NCBI GenBank assembly: GCA_022510525.1
Contig: JAFLTH010000011.1
Coordinates: 1-54,438 of the forward strand
Source of the DNA: Lachnospiraceae bacterium
Lineage (GTDB): Bacteria > Bacillota > Clostridia > Lachnospirales > Lachnospiraceae
Length of the DNA stretch: 54,438 nt
Direction: 5' to 3'
Notes under the pieces: model-generated
Told to the model about the DNA's origin: nothing
Database searches by the model: none
The model's input: only the letters and a program-made list of their open reading frames with translations
Position numbers and translations under genes: made by a program
Shown here: piece by piece, positions 33,001 through 41,306 of the stretch
How positions within the stretch are numbered: the stretch's first letter is position 1
Layout of the letters: each line of letters starts with the position of its first letter

Positions 33001-33780
33001 CTCTAGTCTATAGCAGTTCTCGAACATATGGGACATATCTGTAACCTGACTTGTGTCAGAACCGGAAAAATCGACATTCTTCAAATTATGACAACCATAA
33101 AACATCCCTCTAGTTGATGTAATTCCTGATACAGTTACCTTTGCAGAAAGTACAGTTTCATTACGATACCATGGTGCATAATCACCATAATCTCCGGTAC
33201 CCGTTATGGTAAGTAGTCCATCTGCGTCAATTTCCCAGTGAATACCATCTACGTCCCCACTGGCAGTTATAGACAGCGATTCTGCTTCATCCTGTAAAGA
33301 TTCATCTGCATCTGATATATCTGTCTCTCCTGATACGTCAGTATCATCCTTAGTATCTTCTACATCCGATTCATTAGTATCACCTTTATTGTCTGTTCCA
33401 TCTGATTCATCAGTATCACCTGTAGTATCATCTTCGCCCGCATCATCGGAATTGCCTGTAGAACCATCCTCTCCCGCATCATCAGAGTCACCTGTAGAGC
33501 CATCCTCTCCTGCACCATCGGAATCATCTGTTGTATCGGTATCTCCTGTTTCATCAATCTCATCTGATAAAGCGTTCTCACCTGCTGAATCTGCTTCCTC
33601 TCTCTGGACTACCGGAGTAGTCTCACCCTCAACATTCCGAGACGTACTATCTTCTATTAATCCTCCGATATTTTCTGTCTCCGCTGCCAACACTACATAT
33701 GTATCCGTCGAAGCAAATACCATAGCAGCGCTAAGCGCCAAAGCCAGCATTCTCTTTTTTAAGTAAGTACCTTTTCTCAT
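30064..33780 (-). CDS. Secreted BspA-type (DUF285) leucine-rich repeat protein
   Basis: 1238 residues from the ATG at 33780 (AAAGGAG seven bases before it; a GTG at 33795 is the alternative). Signal peptide at 1-33 with a VLA-A-type cleavage site. Residues about 60-165 are an acidic Gly/Asp/Thr/Ser-rich repeat. Then follow about 15 repeats of 23 residues (F-D-T-S-x-V-T-D-M-S-x-M-F-x-x-C-x-x-L-x-x-L-D-L-S), the BspA/DUF285 type found on host-contact proteins. The C-terminal half holds several Ig-like modules with YDG...NxDYxVxYxNNxNAGTxTVxVTGxGxYKGT. No LPXTG or SLH anchor is seen; the end is VDKNVKIK. Likely secreted or loosely wall-bound, binding partner unknown. Confidence 0.88.
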   Translation of the reverse strand: MRKGTYLKKRMLALALSAAMVFASTDTYVVLAAETENIGGLIEDSTSRNVEGETTPVVQREEADSAGENALSDEIDETGDTDTTDDSDGAGEDGSTGDSDDAGEDGSTGNSDDAGEDDTTGDTDESDGTDNKGDTNESDVEDTKDDTDVSGETDISDADESLQDEAESLSITASGDVDGIHWEIDADGLLTITGTGDYGDYAPWYRNETVLSAKVTVSGITSTRGMFYGCHNLKNVDFSGSDTSQVTDMSHMFENCYRLEEVNLENINTSKVTDMNSMFMWCEKLTSLDLTSFDVSQVTNMSKMFHICGILNTLTLGNFDTSNVTDMSQMFAGCGNLPVIDLSGFKTNNVSDMKKMFHSCGALTSLDLSNLDTSNVTDMSEMFYGCINLTSLDLSNLDASNVADMKYMFYGCEKLETVNLEKFCTSSVTDTSYMFDRCYVLSSLDLSDFDTSKVLNMESMFQNCNNLNSLNLKSFNTKNVTNMSNMFYKCSSLSGLDLGNFDTGNVTDMSHMFESCEGLTSLDLTNLDTSRVENMASMFYECSNLKSVDLGNFNTKQVTDMTNMFDRCTSLESLDLSSFDMSRVEYYGYMLNKYHVYENLAYICTPINVKDNIDLPSTSKDSTWYSKNGDTYIYFPQNLDHSIVLYCNGYPGDGNETIKEVAVISGIEISSKTYDGGPNQYTGAAVVTDSEGVELDISTSITCTGTLADGSLYQQEGSEAPSQAGQYQLSVSAESDTYIINNKTYGFHIRQKDLTITAPSREIEVGGQIPDLSGMSCTIEGLINGENLQTGPSLRYDRNPDSSQAGSFRIIPDGAVAGNNYNIIYVLGTLTIKPPVGDDDPDDDSDFETTERADLETDVYGTIAGIKAKTYDGSAYEPTVKVTVKENNKKKTLTEGTDYRVQYLNNVNAGTGTVVVRGNGKYKGKITQTFTIKPKSIGKLKVVVGSMVVGGDSANPPIYVYDGGSLIDKNTGYTLSGNDNITVLPTKAAKVTIAGMGNYTGTRTVKIAVYDKEEASHIINPGNVTLSISEAAYTGRAITDDNLEVKIDDSPLTKNKDYKVQYKNNKDAGTAFVIVTGKGSYKGTVVKTFKITPIEPTLEIKDIADKTYNAKLQKPSVTVKVVGGKKLKKNKDYTVAYKSNLHAGTATVIVTGKDNYTSVITKTFNIKPQKISRVSVKGTKENGLIVTYSKRQLKLGVNYTLDYHESKKNKIKVTISAVERDGKISDFTGSVDKNVKIK
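33285..33560. repeat. Low-complexity repeat encoding the acidic linker
   Basis: Runs of related 12- to 36-bp units encode GEDGSTGDSDDA-like stretches inside the surface-protein gene. The opposite strand and other frames stay open here only because of this repeat. Confidence 0.7.
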
Positions 33781-33827
33781 AATAGCTCCTTTCACTTTTT
33801 GTTATTCTAATATATATCAACACTTTC

Positions 33828-35834
33828 TTACTGAACATTCAGATTAGCAACATCGTAAGCCAGTGTAATATCTCTCTTACCATACAACTTAAAATAATTC
33901 TGCACAATACGGTCGGTTACGACACGGATATTGTCTTTTTCCGTACCAAATAAAACTACTACAAACTGGGAGCTGCTGTATCTGGTTCCGACATCCACAC
34001 CTCGCAGGGATTTTATAATAGCCTGCTCCATACACTGCATTGCCTGCTCCATCTGGTCTAATTTTATATCGCCGCCATCTGCGGAAAATAAAGTAAACAG
34101 AATAAGCTGCATATCCTGATCATTGCGCTTTGAATAGTTCTGCACAAAATCATAGACATGCCCGAATTCTCCATAATCTATCTGGAAAGCACCCTGATAT
34201 GACTGGTTGTTTTCCAGCATATCCACCAGACGGTTCAAATCCGCCTTAGACTGCTCTAAGGTCTTAATTGCACTTGCACTCTGGTAGAATAAATATATGT
34301 ATTCTTTATTACTTTGTTTTACATGATATAACGCTTTATCGGCTTTTCTGACAAGCTCGGCAAAATCTCCCCCGTCTACCCCGAACAGGCTTAAGCCTAT
34401 GGAAAAGCTGATGCTTTGCAAAATTTCTATATCTTTCTTTTTTTCCTCAAAAAGCTCAATAATCTCGTCTATCTTCTTAACTGCCTCTTCCTGTTGGGTA
34501 ACTCCGCTGATATAGTAGAGGAATTCATCTCCTCCCATTCTGCAGACAATATCCTTCCCCGAAACCTCTTTCAACATATCCGCAATGATCTTAAGCACGT
34601 AATCTCCGGTCAGATGACCGTATTGCTCGTTTATGCTCTTAAAATCATCCAAGTCCATCATCATTATGCAGCCGTTTCCGTTTCTAAGGCTCTCGGTTAT
34701 CTCCTTTTCACCCTGTTCTCTGCCAAGCAGGCCCGTCAGATAGTCAAGTTTTGTATTAATTCCTGTTTCTTCCTTGGTGATACCTTCTGACACCTTATCG
34801 GTATTGAAAACCGGCATTGCCATATCATCCTGCGGAAGGTTTTCGAACAGCTCTCCTTCATCAATAAGCTCCAGAAAACGATCTACAAGGTAGGGGTCAA
34901 ACTGAGTTCCCTTACCCTTTATAAGTTCCTGTCTTACTATTTCATCCTGCAGCCTTTTTCTATATACACGGTTACTGGTCATTGCATCATATGAATCAAC
35001 AATACCGATAATCCTGGCAACTATTGGAATCTCTTCTCCCTTAAGACCTCCCGGATAACCTTTTCCGTCATATCTCTCATGATGGTATTTCGCGCCAAGA
35101 CTTACGTTAGGGAACATCTTTATATCTTTTAATATTTCCGCACCTCTTACAGTATGGTTTTTAATAAGTTCAAATTCCACATCCGTCAGTTTGAAAGGTT
35201 TATTGAGTACGGAATCCGGCACTCCTATCTTGCCTATATCGTGGAGTAGGGCTATGTAGTGAATATTCTGTATTTCTTCTTCCGACCAGCCGATCTTTCT
35301 TGCCAGACAATCAGAATAATGCGCCACGCGCAGAGAATGTCCTTTGGTATAATCGTCTTTGGCATCTATCGTATTAGCGACTGTTGTAATAGCCTGAATT
35401 GTTACAAGCTCTACTTCTCTTGTCTTCTCATCAAGGCGCTGTTGGAGATTGCGTCTGTATCCGTCAAGCTCAATTGTGCGGCGTACACGATTTAACATAA
35501 CAGTGGGTTCAAATGGTTTGGTAATAAAATCGTATGCACCTAAACGAAAACACTCTGTCTCTGTCTCGCTCTTTCTGTCGGCAGTAAGGAAGATAACCGG
35601 TATCTTGCGCCATTCATCATGCTCCTGCAACTGTTTCATAACCTCGAAGCCGCCGATTTCAGGCATGAAAATATCCAGAAGAATCAGGTCGGGTGTATAT
35701 TTCTCAAGATATTTAAAAGCCTGCTTACCTGAATTGACACCCACTACCTTATACTCTTCTACCAACAGATTCTGCGCCGTAACCAGATTCATTCTATCGT
35801 CATCAACGATTAAAATTATCTTTTTTGTACCCAT
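33828..35834 (-). CDS. Response regulator with HD-GYP and GGDEF domains
   Basis: 668 residues. A receiver domain (1-125, phospho-acceptor Asp54 in LILLDIFMPE) is followed by an HD-GYP domain (145-340) with His198-Asp199, Lys202, His251-His252 and GYPGG at 259-263, expected to break down cyclic di-GMP. A GGDEF domain (365-530) has an intact GGDEF at 434-438 and no RxxD inhibitory site before it, so it could make cyclic di-GMP. The last 120 residues look like a second, degenerate GGDEF fold (AIIKSLRGVDVGTRYSSSQF). Synthesis and breakdown in one protein is a known but uncommon arrangement. No sensor kinase is adjacent. Confidence 0.92.
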   Translation of the reverse strand: MGTKKIILIVDDDRMNLVTAQNLLVEEYKVVGVNSGKQAFKYLEKYTPDLILLDIFMPEIGGFEVMKQLQEHDEWRKIPVIFLTADRKSETETECFRLGAYDFITKPFEPTVMLNRVRRTIELDGYRRNLQQRLDEKTREVELVTIQAITTVANTIDAKDDYTKGHSLRVAHYSDCLARKIGWSEEEIQNIHYIALLHDIGKIGVPDSVLNKPFKLTDVEFELIKNHTVRGAEILKDIKMFPNVSLGAKYHHERYDGKGYPGGLKGEEIPIVARIIGIVDSYDAMTSNRVYRKRLQDEIVRQELIKGKGTQFDPYLVDRFLELIDEGELFENLPQDDMAMPVFNTDKVSEGITKEETGINTKLDYLTGLLGREQGEKEITESLRNGNGCIMMMDLDDFKSINEQYGHLTGDYVLKIIADMLKEVSGKDIVCRMGGDEFLYYISGVTQQEEAVKKIDEIIELFEEKKKDIEILQSISFSIGLSLFGVDGGDFAELVRKADKALYHVKQSNKEYIYLFYQSASAIKTLEQSKADLNRLVDMLENNQSYQGAFQIDYGEFGHVYDFVQNYSKRNDQDMQLILFTLFSADGGDIKLDQMEQAMQCMEQAIIKSLRGVDVGTRYSSSQFVVVLFGTEKDNIRVVTDRIVQNYFKLYGKRDITLAYDVANLNVQ

Positions 35835-35884
35835 ATGCGTACTCTCCCACTGTATAACATATACCTATATTATATTTTATACTT

Positions 35885-35928
35885 AAACAAAAAGCAATCG
35901 AATATATGATAATATTCGATTGCTTTAT
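35885..35928 (-). terminator. Terminator of sigE
   Basis: A 14-bp perfect stem (AAGCAATCGAATAT and its complement) with a short loop, followed on the minus strand by TTTTTGTTT. It closes the spoIIGA-sigE operon. Confidence 0.9.
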
Positions 35929-35934
35929 ACATAA

Positions 35935-36675
35935 TTATGTCTCCCTTAAAATTTCTTTCTTTAATCTTCGCATTATTTTCTTTTCCAGTCTTGAAATATA
36001 CGACTGTGAGATGCCGAGCAGTTCTGCAACCTCTTTTTGGGTCATCTCCTTTCCGTCTGCATTTCCCAACCCGAATCTCAGCTTGATAATAGTCTGTTCC
36101 CTTTCCGAAAGTTTGGAAATTGCTTTGATCAGCAGCTTCCTTTCCACCTCGCTTTCGATTCCCTGATAAATAACATCTTCGTCAGTTCCAAGGATATCCG
36201 AAAGCAACAGCTCGTTACCGTCCCAGTCCACATTTAAAGGTTCGTCTATCGAAACCTCCATTCTGTGTTTACTGTTTCTTCTTAAATACATCAGTATCTC
36301 ATTTTCAATACAACGTGAAGCATAAGTCGCCAGTTTGATATTTTTCTCCGGATTAAAAGTATTGATGGATTTAATCAATCCTATGGTGCCAATCGAAATC
36401 AAATCCTCAACACCTACTCCGGTATTGTCAAATTTCTTGGCTATGTATACGACCAACCGCAAATTATGCTCAATTAAGAGTGCTTTAGCCTCATCTTCAT
36501 ATTCTGTTCCAAGGTCGCCTATAATTTCATTTTCTTTTTCTACTTCAAGCGGCGGGGGTAATACCTCTGCGCCGCCAATATAATGTATGTCTCCCTGCTT
36601 ATGCATAAGGAATCTGGTATCCTTACGCACCATCTTGAATTGCACCTTGCCGGGAATTGCCACTTTAAAAACCAT
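35935..36675 (-). CDS. sigE: Mother-cell sigma factor SigE (pro-form)
   Basis: 246 residues. Directs early mother-cell gene expression after cleavage of its N-terminal pro-sequence. The segment [13 protein letters not shown] at about 31-43 matches the processing region of pro-SigE in Bacillus (YIGGSEALPPPL). Region 2 is [38 protein letters not shown]; region 4 ends [29 protein letters not shown]. It starts 11 bp after spoIIGA, which encodes its processing protease, and has AGGAGG before the ATG. Confidence 0.97.
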   Translation of the reverse strand: MVFKVAIPGKVQFKMVRKDTRFLMHKQGDIHYIGGAEVLPPPLEVEKENEIIGDLGTEYEDEAKALLIEHNLRLVVYIAKKFDNTGVGVEDLISIGTIGLIKSINTFNPEKNIKLATYASRCIENEILMYLRRNSKHRMEVSIDEPLNVDWDGNELLLSDILGTDEDVIYQGIESEVERKLLIKAISKLSEREQTIIKLRFGLGNADGKEMTQKEVAELLGISQSYISRLEKKIMRRLKKEILRET

Positions 36676-36686
36676 TTCTTTTCCTC

Positions 36687-37493
36687 CTAGTTTTCTATTA
36701 ACCCAGGATGTAATATCATCTGATATACGCTATCTTTTGATATTCCGGTATTACAAATCGCAACGATTACGCGCTTGCAGTATATATCCCTGTATGTATC
36801 TTCGATGACCAGTTCCGGCAGCTCATAAGCATCCATGATTCCCGCACTTTTACCTACACTTCTAAATGGAATTGCATGATACTTTTCAGGTATAAAATAT
36901 GACTGTAACTCTTTTGCCGCACACTCGCTTAAAATGCAGACCGGAGCGCCGCTTACCGGTTCCGCCAAATGATTACCCGTATCAAGCAGGGCTGTCATAT
37001 GAACATTATGCCCGTCTATCGGAATCCGGATTTTTTTTAGCTCGTCATTTTTTTCTTTCTGAAATTTCCGTATCAGAAAGACCATTACTCCGTATCCGAA
37101 AAAAACAAGTAGAACAAGTGTTCGCATGCTGTATCTAAACCATGCAGGCCAGGCAAACCGGCTGTCAAGCCATAGTACTATACTGCCGAGAAAGAAACTG
37201 CAAAATGCCATTACCATGCAGCTCTTAATAAGCAGCCTTGGGGTATGGATCTTAAATACAACGCGGATCATAATCATACTGACAGGTATCGCTCCAATGA
37301 TAAGCCTTATTTTCATATTAAAAAGCGGCAGCAATATGACCAGACATATTATCACGGCTCCCAATAAGGCTCCGAAAATAATCCTTAAATGCGTGGCAGT
37401 ACATTTCAGAATCTTTCCGGTAATGGATAACAGACATAGATTCATTACGAACTGAATGAAAAACACACTGTCAATATATAATTTGTAATACAC
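36687..37493 (-). CDS. spoIIGA: Sigma-E processing peptidase SpoIIGA
   Basis: 268 residues with a GTG start behind AGGAGGT. Five hydrophobic helices (about 7-24, 37-57, 62-80, 90-110, 123-141) are followed by an aspartic-protease domain with Asp171 in [15 protein letters not shown], the single DTG site that acts as a dimer in this family. It cleaves pro-SigE at the sporulation septum and lies directly upstream of sigE. Confidence 0.95.
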   Translation of the reverse strand: MYYKLYIDSVFFIQFVMNLCLLSITGKILKCTATHLRIIFGALLGAVIICLVILLPLFNMKIRLIIGAIPVSMIMIRVVFKIHTPRLLIKSCMVMAFCSFFLGSIVLWLDSRFAWPAWFRYSMRTLVLLVFFGYGVMVFLIRKFQKEKNDELKKIRIPIDGHNVHMTALLDTGNHLAEPVSGAPVCILSECAAKELQSYFIPEKYHAIPFRSVGKSAGIMDAYELPELVIEDTYRDIYCKRVIVAICNTGISKDSVYQMILHPGLIEN

Positions 37494-37517
37494 TATCCAC
37501 CTCCTGTCTTCTGCTCA

Positions 37518-37551
37518 ATTATATAAAAAAAGACATGATAATTTTGTCAAA
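37518..37551 (-). promoter_or_regulatory. Spo0A-box promoter of spoIIGA
   Basis: On the minus strand TTGACA (37545-37550) and TATAAT (37518-37523) stand 21 bp apart. The plus strand reads TTTGTCAAA at 37543-37551, a perfect Spo0A box (TTTGTCRAA) covering the -35 element. The Bacillus spoIIG promoter also has consensus elements at an over-long spacing (22 bp) and a Spo0A box at -35, so this is the same architecture. Confidence 0.8.
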
Positions 37552-37638
37552 TTCAGAGACTTTTCCTATAATATTTTCTGACTTTTTTCGCAGATAAAAA
37601 TACAATAGGAAGCAGGCTCTGCAAACTTTCTATTGTTA

Positions 37639-37675
37639 TGAAAAAAGAAGAACCGTCATAAACGATTCTTCTTAA
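37639..37675 (-). terminator. Terminator of ftsZ
   Basis: On the minus strand AAGAAGAATCG pairs with CGGTTCTTCTT (one U-G pair), loop of seven, followed by TTTTTT. It ends the dcw cluster and separates it from spoIIGA. Confidence 0.9.
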
Positions 37676-37716
37676 AATAAAAGTATATATTCTCATCAAT
37701 TATGTAAACCTACAAC

Positions 37717-38949
37717 TTATTTACTGCGCTGCAGAAAATCCGGAATCTTCAAAGATTTCTCTTCAACAGAACTTCTTATATCTGTTGCCTTATTGATTCC
37801 CGGTATAGATTTAGCTGCACCGTCCTGCGTTCCGGAAGCAGCTCCCTGCTGTGTTGATGCGGTTCTAAGACCAAGATTAGCTGCATTGAAACTACCAAGT
37901 CCTGAACTTGTCCCAACTGTAGACTTATTTTGAAGAGAAGTAGGGGTTATGTATGCGGATTTAAAATTAAGTCCTCCCACACCTTTCATCTGGTTTGCCT
38001 TTTCTTCTATACCGGTTGCAATAATGGTAACATTGCAGGTATCCGTCATACTGTCATCATACATTGCACCAAAGATACAGTTAATATCATCTCCCGTAAG
38101 CTCTCTTACATAATCTGCCGCATCATTGGCATCCGCAAGGGTTATATCACCGGATACATTGATGATTACATCTGTCGCACCGGAAATAGTTGTCTCAAGC
38201 AACGGACTTTCCACCGCCATCTTAACGGCTTCGGCCGCCTTGTCATCTCCCTTGGCGGTACCGATTCCGATATGGGCAATACCCTTGTCCTTCATAACTG
38301 TCTGTACATCCGCAAAGTCAAGATTGATGACTGCAGGAAGATTGATCAAATCGGTAATTCCCTGTACCGCCTGCTGAAGCACTTCGTCAGCTTTCTTAAG
38401 TGCATCCGGCATGGTTGTCCTTCTGTCAACAATCTCAAGCAGCTTATCATTGGGAATCACAATAAGTGTATCCACGTTATCTTTAATCTTGTCAATACCG
38501 CTAAGTGCATTTACCATACGGACCTTAGCCTCAAAACGAAAAGGTTTGGTAACCACGCCTACCGTCAGTATACCCATATCTTTGGCAAGTTTGGCAACAA
38601 CCGGAGCAGCTCCTGTACCGGTACCGCCTCCCATTCCGCAGGTAACAAATACCATATCGGCGCCTTTTAAAGCTGCCGCAATCTCCTCTTCACTCTCCTG
38701 TGCCGCACTTTCACCGATTTCAGGTTTGGCACCTGCACCAAGTCCCTTGGTCAGTTTCTCGCCAATCTGTAAAAGTTTCGGAGCCTTACAAAGCTGCAAC
38801 GCCTGTTTATCTGTATTAATTCCTATAAAATCAACACCATCTATATTTTCATCAATCATTCTATTAACAGCATTATTACCCGCACCGCCTACACCAACTA
38901 CTATAATCTTAGCTGCGGATTCAGCATCATTAGTCTTAATCTCAAGCAA
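37717..38949 (-). CDS. ftsZ: Cell division protein FtsZ
   Basis: 410 residues with a TTG start behind AGGAGG at eight bases. Tubulin-like GTPase that forms the division ring. [12 protein letters not shown] (19-30) and the GTP loop GGGTGTG (107-113) are intact, with T7 loop residues [11 protein letters not shown]. After a variable linker the C-terminal peptide IPDFLQRSK binds FtsA/SepF-type partners. It has its own promoter as well as possible read-through from ftsQ. Confidence 0.98.
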   Translation of the reverse strand: MLEIKTNDAESAAKIIVVGVGGAGNNAVNRMIDENIDGVDFIGINTDKQALQLCKAPKLLQIGEKLTKGLGAGAKPEIGESAAQESEEEIAAALKGADMVFVTCGMGGGTGTGAAPVVAKLAKDMGILTVGVVTKPFRFEAKVRMVNALSGIDKIKDNVDTLIVIPNDKLLEIVDRRTTMPDALKKADEVLQQAVQGITDLINLPAVINLDFADVQTVMKDKGIAHIGIGTAKGDDKAAEAVKMAVESPLLETTISGATDVIINVSGDITLADANDAADYVRELTGDDINCIFGAMYDDSMTDTCNVTIIATGIEEKANQMKGVGGLNFKSAYITPTSLQNKSTVGTSSGLGSFNAANLGLRTASTQQGAASGTQDGAAKSIPGINKATDIRSSVEEKSLKIPDFLQRSK

Positions 38950-39012
38950 GGTAGTACCCTCCTTTTATTTATATCAAACTCATATTAATCGCAAATTATA
39001 CTCATATAGACT

Positions 39013-39041
39013 ATCATATAATTATTTTTGGAATTTAGCAA
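39013..39041 (-). promoter_or_regulatory. Promoter of ftsZ
   Basis: On the minus strand TTGCTA (-35) and TATGAT (-10) have a 17-bp spacer, about 65 bp upstream of the TTG start. Confidence 0.65.
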
Positions 39042-39122
39042 GACTATTTTTGTTATTTTCCACTTAAATTACCCTATAATGCCCCATTTACCATAAATTT
39101 CCAGATATATTCCATTTCTTCC

Positions 39123-39959
39123 TCACTCCTCGTCCTGTTCAAAGCTTATCATTTTGGTATCTTCCGTATACTCCCTAAGGTCCAATGTGCCCTTTTTACC
39201 CTCCAGATCAGGTATCATATACTGTATCACCATTATTTTTTCATCAATATCACTGCTTGAACCAAGGGCCACTTTGATTTCATCAAAAATCAGCGTCACC
39301 TGATAATCCGGGGAAAAGTAAATTTTGTCAACTGAAAGCGAATACTTGTCCAGCATCTGTGTAATATTCAGAATATCTATAAAAACCTCTTTGTTTTCCA
39401 CAGGAAGCTGTTCATGCAGGATTATATGGTCAAAAGTAAGCCCGGTAACCTGAGGTATCCCCGGTGTTTCTTCCTCGGAAGTCTCCACCACAATACCATC
39501 CTTGTCAAAGTATATGTATCTTCCCAGATATGTGACATAACCCGCTATTGCCTTTTCATACACCATGATCCTTACAGTGTCTTTTGCCTCTATGGATACA
39601 TCCATGGTTTCAATAAACGGAATATCGTCTATGCCTTTGTCACGGTATTTAAGTGACAGAAAAATGGAATTATGACCGTATCTTCCGTTCATTACCATAT
39701 CTATTATCTCTTCATTGGTATAATGTATATTCCCCTCTACATACACTGTTGTAATGGTATAATTATCTATAATGTAAACATATGAAACTACAAGCGTTAT
39801 AAGGATAAAGCAGCAGATTGCAGAAAGAACAGCAATCCTTTCGGTCTTCCCGAAATGCACTTTCTGTTCTTTCCGCTTTTCCTTTGCCGCATTATTTTTT
39901 ACCAGCCGCAGATTGGGATTCTTCTTTTTTATTTTCTTCACTTCATCTTTAACGCTCAT
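39123..39959 (-). CDS. ftsQ: Cell division protein FtsQ/DivIB
   Basis: 278 residues. Basic cytoplasmic N-terminus (about 1-42), one membrane helix (43-64), an extracellular POTRA domain (ITTVYVEGNIHYTNEEIIDMV...) and a beta domain. Part of the FtsQ/DivIB-FtsL-FtsB complex that regulates septal wall synthesis. AAGGG lies before the ATG; spacing to murA is 21 bp. Confidence 0.92.
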   Translation of the reverse strand: MSVKDEVKKIKKKNPNLRLVKNNAAKEKRKEQKVHFGKTERIAVLSAICCFILITLVVSYVYIIDNYTITTVYVEGNIHYTNEEIIDMVMNGRYGHNSIFLSLKYRDKGIDDIPFIETMDVSIEAKDTVRIMVYEKAIAGYVTYLGRYIYFDKDGIVVETSEEETPGIPQVTGLTFDHIILHEQLPVENKEVFIDILNITQMLDKYSLSVDKIYFSPDYQVTLIFDEIKVALGSSSDIDEKIMVIQYMIPDLEGKKGTLDLREYTEDTKMISFEQDEE

Positions 39960-39980
39960 ATCTTAATCCCTTAAATAAAG

Positions 39981-41234
39981 TTAGTCCACAACTTCACACC
40001 TGACACCCAGCTTCCTTAAATCACTACAGATATCTTCATAGCCTCTTTCTATGAAATGCCGATTATAAACTATCGTTTTACCGTCTGCCGCACTGCCGGC
40101 CAATACAAGAGCCGCACCGCCTCTAAGTTCATTGGCATCAAGGATGGCTCCGTTTAACTTTTTTTGCCCCTCCACAACGGCAGTATGACCGTCACAGCTT
40201 ATAATAGCGCCCATTTTCCTAAGTTCCGGTACGATACGGAAACGATTTTCAAAGATTTCCTCTTTGATAACACTCTTTCCTTCTGCAAGGGTTAATGCAG
40301 TAAGAAATGCAGACTGTAAATCCGTAGGAAATCCGGGATAGATTTCTGTACAAAGTTCCGGAAGAGCTTTTCTTCTCTCCAGGCAGGCAACTTTAATACC
40401 ATCCGTACTTTTTTCAATGTCTGCTCCCATATGGGAAGCCGCATCAATCACGGCTTCCATCTGTTCATATGGTGCTTCATTCAGGAATATCTCTCCGCCG
40501 CAGCAAAGGCAGGCGCACAGATAAGTTCCCGCTACAATGCGGTCCGCCGGAACCTTGTAGGATACCTCATGAAGTTTTTCCACCCCATGTATGAGTATCC
40601 TGTCAGTTCCGGCCCCTTCAATTTCGGCTCCCGCCATGCTAAGAAAATCACACAGCGCACAAATCTCGGGTTCTTTTGCCGCATTCTCGATTATAGTATC
40701 TCCTTTGGCAAGTACTGCCGCCAGAATTATATTCTCGGTAGCTCCCACACTTACGCGCGGAAGTTTGTGTATGGCTCCGACCAGTCCATTGGTCTGGGCC
40801 AAAAAACCGTCATCCCTTTCTTCAATAACTACTCCCATCTTACGAAGTGCTTGAAGATGAAGGTCTATTGGTCTTTCTCCAATCACGCATCCTCCCGGAT
40901 ACTGCATACTTACACTACCGACTCTTGCAAGCAGTGCGCCCAGCAGCATAATGGACGAGCGCATCACCCCGACTGAATCCGATGGCATATCACAGCAGGA
41001 AAGATTTTGTGTATTTATTTTCAATGTATGGTTCTTTTTTGTAATGACGCAGCATAAACTTTCAAGAAGCCTAAGCATATGATGTACGTCACTGATTATC
41101 GGACAGTTTTCTATTTCACAAGTACCGTTTATTAAAAGTGCAGCTGCCAGGACAGGCAGTACCGCATTCTTAGAGCCTTGTATTTTAACCTCGCCTTTTA
41201 GACAGTTTCCACCATATATCTGAATTGCATCCAT
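39981..41234 (-). CDS. murA: UDP-N-acetylglucosamine 1-carboxyvinyltransferase
   Basis: 417 residues. First committed step of peptidoglycan synthesis, adding enolpyruvate to UDP-GlcNAc. Lys22-Asn23 (GSKNAVLP) and the catalytic Cys116 in PGGCVIGERPIDLH are present, so it should be fosfomycin-sensitive by that residue. It occupies the position between ftsW and ftsQ where murG would often be found as well. Confidence 0.97.
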   Translation of the reverse strand: MDAIQIYGGNCLKGEVKIQGSKNAVLPVLAAALLINGTCEIENCPIISDVHHMLRLLESLCCVITKKNHTLKINTQNLSCCDMPSDSVGVMRSSIMLLGALLARVGSVSMQYPGGCVIGERPIDLHLQALRKMGVVIEERDDGFLAQTNGLVGAIHKLPRVSVGATENIILAAVLAKGDTIIENAAKEPEICALCDFLSMAGAEIEGAGTDRILIHGVEKLHEVSYKVPADRIVAGTYLCACLCCGGEIFLNEAPYEQMEAVIDAASHMGADIEKSTDGIKVACLERRKALPELCTEIYPGFPTDLQSAFLTALTLAEGKSVIKEEIFENRFRIVPELRKMGAIISCDGHTAVVEGQKKLNGAILDANELRGGAALVLAGSAADGKTIVYNRHFIERGYEDICSDLRKLGVRCEVVD

Positions 41235-41306
41235 ATGAAAACCCTAAAGCAGATAATATATGACCTACTTTATCTATATGGGAAAAACCGCAAAAATCAT
41301 CTTGTA

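Noticed and set aside
33360-33766. Open frames on both strands in the acidic repeat of the surface protein
   Set aside because: They stay open because of the low-complexity repeat; the true frame is fixed by the signal peptide and downstream repeats.
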